NCBI GenBank assembly: GCA_009663005.1 | Contig: VIGQ01001275.1 | Coordinates: 1 to 18,625, forward strand | Source of the DNA: Actinidia chinensis | Taxonomy: Eukaryota; Streptophyta; Magnoliopsida; Ericales; Actinidiaceae | Length of the DNA: 18,625 nt | Direction of reading: 5' to 3' | Part shown: piece after piece, positions 15,140 through 18,625 of the stretch | How the letters are laid out: every line of letters begins with the position of its first letter | Position numbering within the stretch: the first letter of the stretch is position 1 | Position numbers and translations under genes: made by a program | Notes under the pieces: generated by a model | What the model saw: only the letters and a program-made list of their open reading frames with translations | Database searches by the model: none | What the model was told of the DNA's origin: nothing

Positions 15140-16550
15140 TTTCTGTTTTTTTTTTCATGTCAGTTTTTCCTTTTTCCCATTTTTCTTTTTTACTTCTTCT
15201 ATTTTTTCCTATTTTTCCCATTTTTATATATTTTCTATTTTTTTCCATTTTTTCTGTTCATATATATAGTTTTTTTTTTTTGTATCTCTAGCTTTTTTTT
15301 TTTTTTTCTTTCTTTTCTATTTTTTATCTACTTTTTATTTTTTCTGTTTTTTTCTTATTTTTATTCTTTTTATTCTATGTCCCCCCTATTTTTTATCTCT
15401 TTTTTTGTGTTTTATCTACTTTTTTCTATTTTTAATTTGGTTTTTTGTTTTTTACTATGCTTTTCTTTTTTCTGTCTTCCTTTTTTTCTTTTTTTTTTCT
15501 TTTTTTATTATATTCTTTGTTCTATTTTTAATTTTTAACTTTTTTTAACATTTTTTTCTTTTTTCTTTTTCTATTTGAATCTACTTTTCTCTTCGGTTTT
15601 TTCCCTATTTTTATCTTTTATATTTTTTTAATGTTTTTTTATTCTTTTTTTTGTTTCTCTCTTTTAAATGTTTTTTTCTTCTGTTTTTAATTTTTAATTT
15701 TCTGATTTTTGTTATCTTATTTTTTCCCCCCTGTTGTTATCTTATTTTTTTATTTTTTTTTTTTTTTTTATTTTTTTTGTTATTTTTTATTATATTCTTT
15801 TTTCTGTTTTTAATTTTTAAACTTTTTTTAACATTTTTTTATTTTTCCTTTTTCTATTTGAATCTACTTTTTTCTTCATTTTTTCCTGTTTTTATTTTTA
15901 TTTTTGTTACTATTTTTTTATTCTGTTTTTTTTATTTTATTTGTTTCTCTCTATTAATTTTTTCCTATTTTTAATTTTCTTTTTCTGATTTTTTGTTATC
16001 TTATTTTTCCCCTGTTTTTATCTTATTTTTTTTTATGTTTGTATACTTTTTTTTAATTTTTTCTGTTTTTTCCTTTTTCCCCTTTTTTCAGTCTTTTTCT
16101 TTTTTTAATTTCCTTATTCTGTTTTTATATTTTTCTTTTCTTTTACTGTCTTTTTACTGTTTTTTTTCCCTGTTTTTATTTTTTTATTTTTCCTTTTTAT
16201 CTCCTTAATTTTATACTTTTTTAATGTTTTTCTTCTATTTTTTTGCCTTTTTTTTAATCTCTTTTTTCTATTTTTTAATTTTATTTTTTATTATTGTCTT
16301 TTTGTTTTTTCTGTTTTTTTATTTTTTAAAACTTTTTTCTATTTTTTCTGCTTTTTTCTTATTTTCATCTCTTTTTCTGTTTTTTTCATATTTTCATTTT
16401 CTGTTTTCTGTTTTTTTCTGTTTTTTTCTTACTGTCTTTTTACTATTTTCCTTTTTTTTCTTCCTGTTTTTATCTATTATATATATATATTTGTTATCAC
16501 TTCTTTATAATTGTTCTTTTTCTAAATTTTTTATTTATTTGTTTTAAATT
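15140..16550 (+). repeat. T-rich low-complexity block 2
   Basis: The same kind of T-rich sequence as block 1. It contains a clear internal direct repeat (15490-16057) and a TA microsatellite (16478-16491) followed by TTTGTTATCAC. Words such as TTTTTATCTACTTTTT and CTGTTTTTAATTTTTAA recur. No gene. Confidence 0.85.
15490..16057 (+). repeat. Two tandem ~283-bp units inside T-rich block 2
   Basis: Landmarks recur at constant spacing: ATTATATTCTTT at 15507 and 15789 (282), TTGAATCTACTTTT around 15577 and 15860 (283), and GTTATCTTATTTTT at 15711 and 15995 (284). The intervening words keep the same order, so this is a tandem duplication and not random homopolymer drift. Confidence 0.8.
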
Positions 16551-17344
16551 ATATCTGTCATTCATCTTTTATCCACTGAGGGAGACATTTATGTTTTCAT
16601 CGGTGGCCACTGTCTAGTCACTCAGGTAGATTTTCACATATATATTTTACCAAAATAAGAAAGATATTTAGATCTAGTTTGGGGCTAAGTTTTTTAATTG
16701 CTTTGGTGTTTGAATTTTTTTTATAGTATTTTTTTAATTATTTGATAAATTTTTTTTATACATTTTATGATTTCTCTTGACGAGAGGGGTCTAAAAATGT
16801 CAATTACTTTATTTAATTTTAAAAAATTACTAAAAAAATAAATTATTTTTACTCGATATATTAGTTCTATTCTTTCACTTTAGTATATTTTTTTTTAAAA
16901 TTTGTAACAGATTTTTAATATTTTTTATATTTTTCCTTGTAAAAAAATCAAAGAAAATACAAAATCTTTATCAAATGGAAAAATGTGTAAAAAAACCAAA
17001 ATAAAATATTTTAACAAAGCGCAGGGAACTAGTCTTATATGTATTAAACGTCGTATATATGTGACTCTTACTCTTTCGTTAAAAGCCAGTAGACTATTAA
17101 CAAGAGTAAGGCCGTGGGGTTGAGGCTTGTGGCATCTACATTTTTAGGTCCATAAACAAGTATTGGAAATTTCTATGACGGGAATAGTGATACAATTTTA
17201 AATTATTATATATTGATTGTTTCTTTAGTTATTTAATTAATTTTAATCTAAAAAATTACTATATATTTTTATTTATGTTGTGATTGAATTTTTAATTTTA
17301 AATTAATTTTTTAGAAGATTATTAAGCCCCGTAAGGTTCCTTTA
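16551..17344. other. Complex AT-rich island between T-rich blocks
   Basis: No gene recognised. It contains more complex patches at 16570-16640 and 17040-17175 (for example GTAAGGCCGTGGGGTTGAGG) separated by A/T-rich decayed DNA. Confidence 0.45.
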
Positions 17345-17625
17345 CCCATAATTTTATGTTTTTTTTTTCTTTTCATCTTTTTTTCTTGTTTTTTCCTTCT
17401 TTTTTCCAAGTTTTTTTGTTCTTTTCTATTTTTTATCTACTTTTTCTTTGTTTCCTTTTATCTATTTTTATTTATTTTTTCTTTATTCCCCCTATTTTTT
17501 GTGTTTTGATGCTTTTTCCGTTATCTTTTTTTTCCGTTTTTTTTCTTTTTTTCTTTTTTAATATGTTTTTATTTTTTGCCTTCCAATTATTTTCCATATT
17601 TTCCTTTTTTGTTATTTATTTATCT
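17345..17625 (+). repeat. ~945-bp-spaced direct repeat, left copy
   Basis: The order TTTTTGTTCTTTTCTA, ATCTACTTTTTC, TTATTCCCCCTATTTTTTG, GTGTTTTGATG, GTTATCT, ATATGTTTTT and TTTTTTGC-TTCCA is repeated at 18300-18575. Confidence 0.8.
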
Positions 17626-18299
17626 ATATTTTTTTCATTTTTACTCTTCTTTCTGTTTTTATCTTCTTTTTTCCCTCTTAATTTCCTTTTCGCTTTTTCT
17701 TATTTTTCTCTTTTTTTTCTATCTTTTCACCCATTTGTTATTTTGTCTATTTTTTCCTTTTTTGGTTACTTTGTTTTTTTTTTCCTCTACTATTTTGGTT
17801 TTTAATGTTTTTCTTCTTTTACTGTTTTTTACTTTTCAATTTTTTAAAAAAATTTGTCTGGTTCTATATTATATATATATATATAGATTTATATATATTT
17901 GTTTTTTTTTTTTCTGTTTTTCTATATTTTCTGTGTTTAGGTTGTGTGTGTATTAAATTCTTTTTTTTTTTTTTTTTTTTCTTTTTTTTCCTTTTTACCC
18001 TTTTTTCATTTTCATTTTTTTATTCTTGTCTACTTTTTTATGTGTTTTTTACTGTTTGTATATATATTTTTTTGTATCTTCTTCTTTTTTTACCTTCTCT
18101 ATCTACTTTTTCTATTTTTTACCTTTTTTGTTTTTTTACTGATTTTTTTAACTTTTTTTTTTCACTTTTGCATTGTACTAATAAAATCACTTAAAAAAAT
18201 TATTGTAAAAACTTTTTTTTCCTTTTAAGTAATTTTTTAATTTTTTAGATATTTTCTCTTTTTTTTCCCTTTTATGAACTTTTCTTTTTTTTTAATTTT

Positions 18300-18575
18300 T
18301 TTAATTCTTCTTTTTCTTTTCTCATATTTTTTCCCTATTTTTTTCTTTTTTTTCCTAGTGTTTTTGTTCTTTTCTACTTTTCATCTGCTTTTTCTTTTTT
18401 TTTTCTTTTTTTATTTATTTTTTATTTATTCCCCCTATTTTTTGTGTTTTGATGTTTTTTCTGTTATCTATTTTTCTGTTTTTAATTTTTTTTCCTTTTT
18501 TTATATGTTTTTTATTTTTTGCTTCCATTATTTTCTCCATTTTTTTTTCTTTTTGTTATTTTTTTTGTTATATCC
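18300..18575 (+). repeat. ~945-bp-spaced direct repeat, right copy
   Basis: Matches the landmarks of 17345-17625 at spacings of 948, 943 and 942 bp. It implies a higher-order unit of about 945 bp that may continue beyond the window. Confidence 0.8.
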
Positions 18576-18625
18576 TTTTTTTATTTATTATTCTGTTTGT
18601 TTATTTTTTAATTTTTTAAAATTGT

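Larger units (their letters stand above)
17345..18625 (+). repeat. T-rich low-complexity block 3, running off the window
   Basis: T-rich throughout, with a TA microsatellite (about 17866-17885) and a ~945-bp direct repeat of its own left part. It continues past the right edge. Open frames of 94-149 codons are compositional artefacts. Confidence 0.85.

Noticed and set aside
14417..18228. Many long + strand open frames (up to 149 codons) rich in F, L, S and Y
   Set aside because: They follow directly from T-rich composition, overlap in all phases, and have no domain structure; hydrophobic 'membrane protein' readings are artefacts.
1..18625. An intact LTR retrotransposon, LINE or DNA transposase gene
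   Set aside because: No reverse transcriptase, integrase, gag zinc-knuckle or transposase motif was seen in any of the longer frames, and no paired LTRs with TG...CA ends were found by eye.

Overview
This looks like nuclear DNA from a plant, and no protein-coding gene can be called with confidence. The evidence is very high A+T content, decayed repeats, plant-style splice-site-like signals, pyrimidine-rich leader-like stretches, tRNA-like (SINE-type) units and a short inverted-repeat transposon. There are no bacterial operons, Shine-Dalgarno-linked genes, rRNA genes or CRISPR arrays. The species cannot be read from the sequence. Most long open frames are by-products of T-rich or G-rich low-complexity DNA.

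Left part (1-5800): mostly repeats. There is a ~165-bp direct repeat pair (1091-1262 and 1348-1510) and an A-rich block (1537-2210). Two diverged copies of a larger repeat follow (A, 2755-3305; B, 4220-4920). Copy B carries a 142-bp GC-rich inverted-repeat insertion (4675-4816) that copy A lacks. Each copy is followed by tRNA-like units (one near 3700; four in tandem at 5001-5715) and then by a CT-rich leader-like stretch with a short open frame.

Middle part (5765-11200): the most gene-like area, with the + strand as the likely sense. It has a CT-rich promoter/leader, a short GC-rich first-exon candidate (5934-6008), T/G-rich intron-like DNA and several small segments bordered by GT/AG. Each is short or interrupted and none matches a family I recognise, so a decayed gene or a spliced non-coding transcript fits as well as a live gene. 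A ~160-bp element occurs twice (6261-6425 and 8171-8334). The second copy runs straight into an extraordinary G tract (8338-8529).

Right part (11200-18625): first AT-rich decayed DNA with a possible SINE tail, one exon-like segment (12888-13069) and small repeats. Then come three large, strongly strand-asymmetric T-rich blocks (14330-14960, 15140-16550, 17345-18625). These are not random: parts are arranged as ~283-bp and ~945-bp direct repeats. The A-rich block at 1537-2210 resembles the same kind of sequence in the opposite orientation.

The best candidates for something undescribed are the tandem tRNA-like array, the paired hairpin-bearing repeats, the G tract and the higher-order T-rich repeats.
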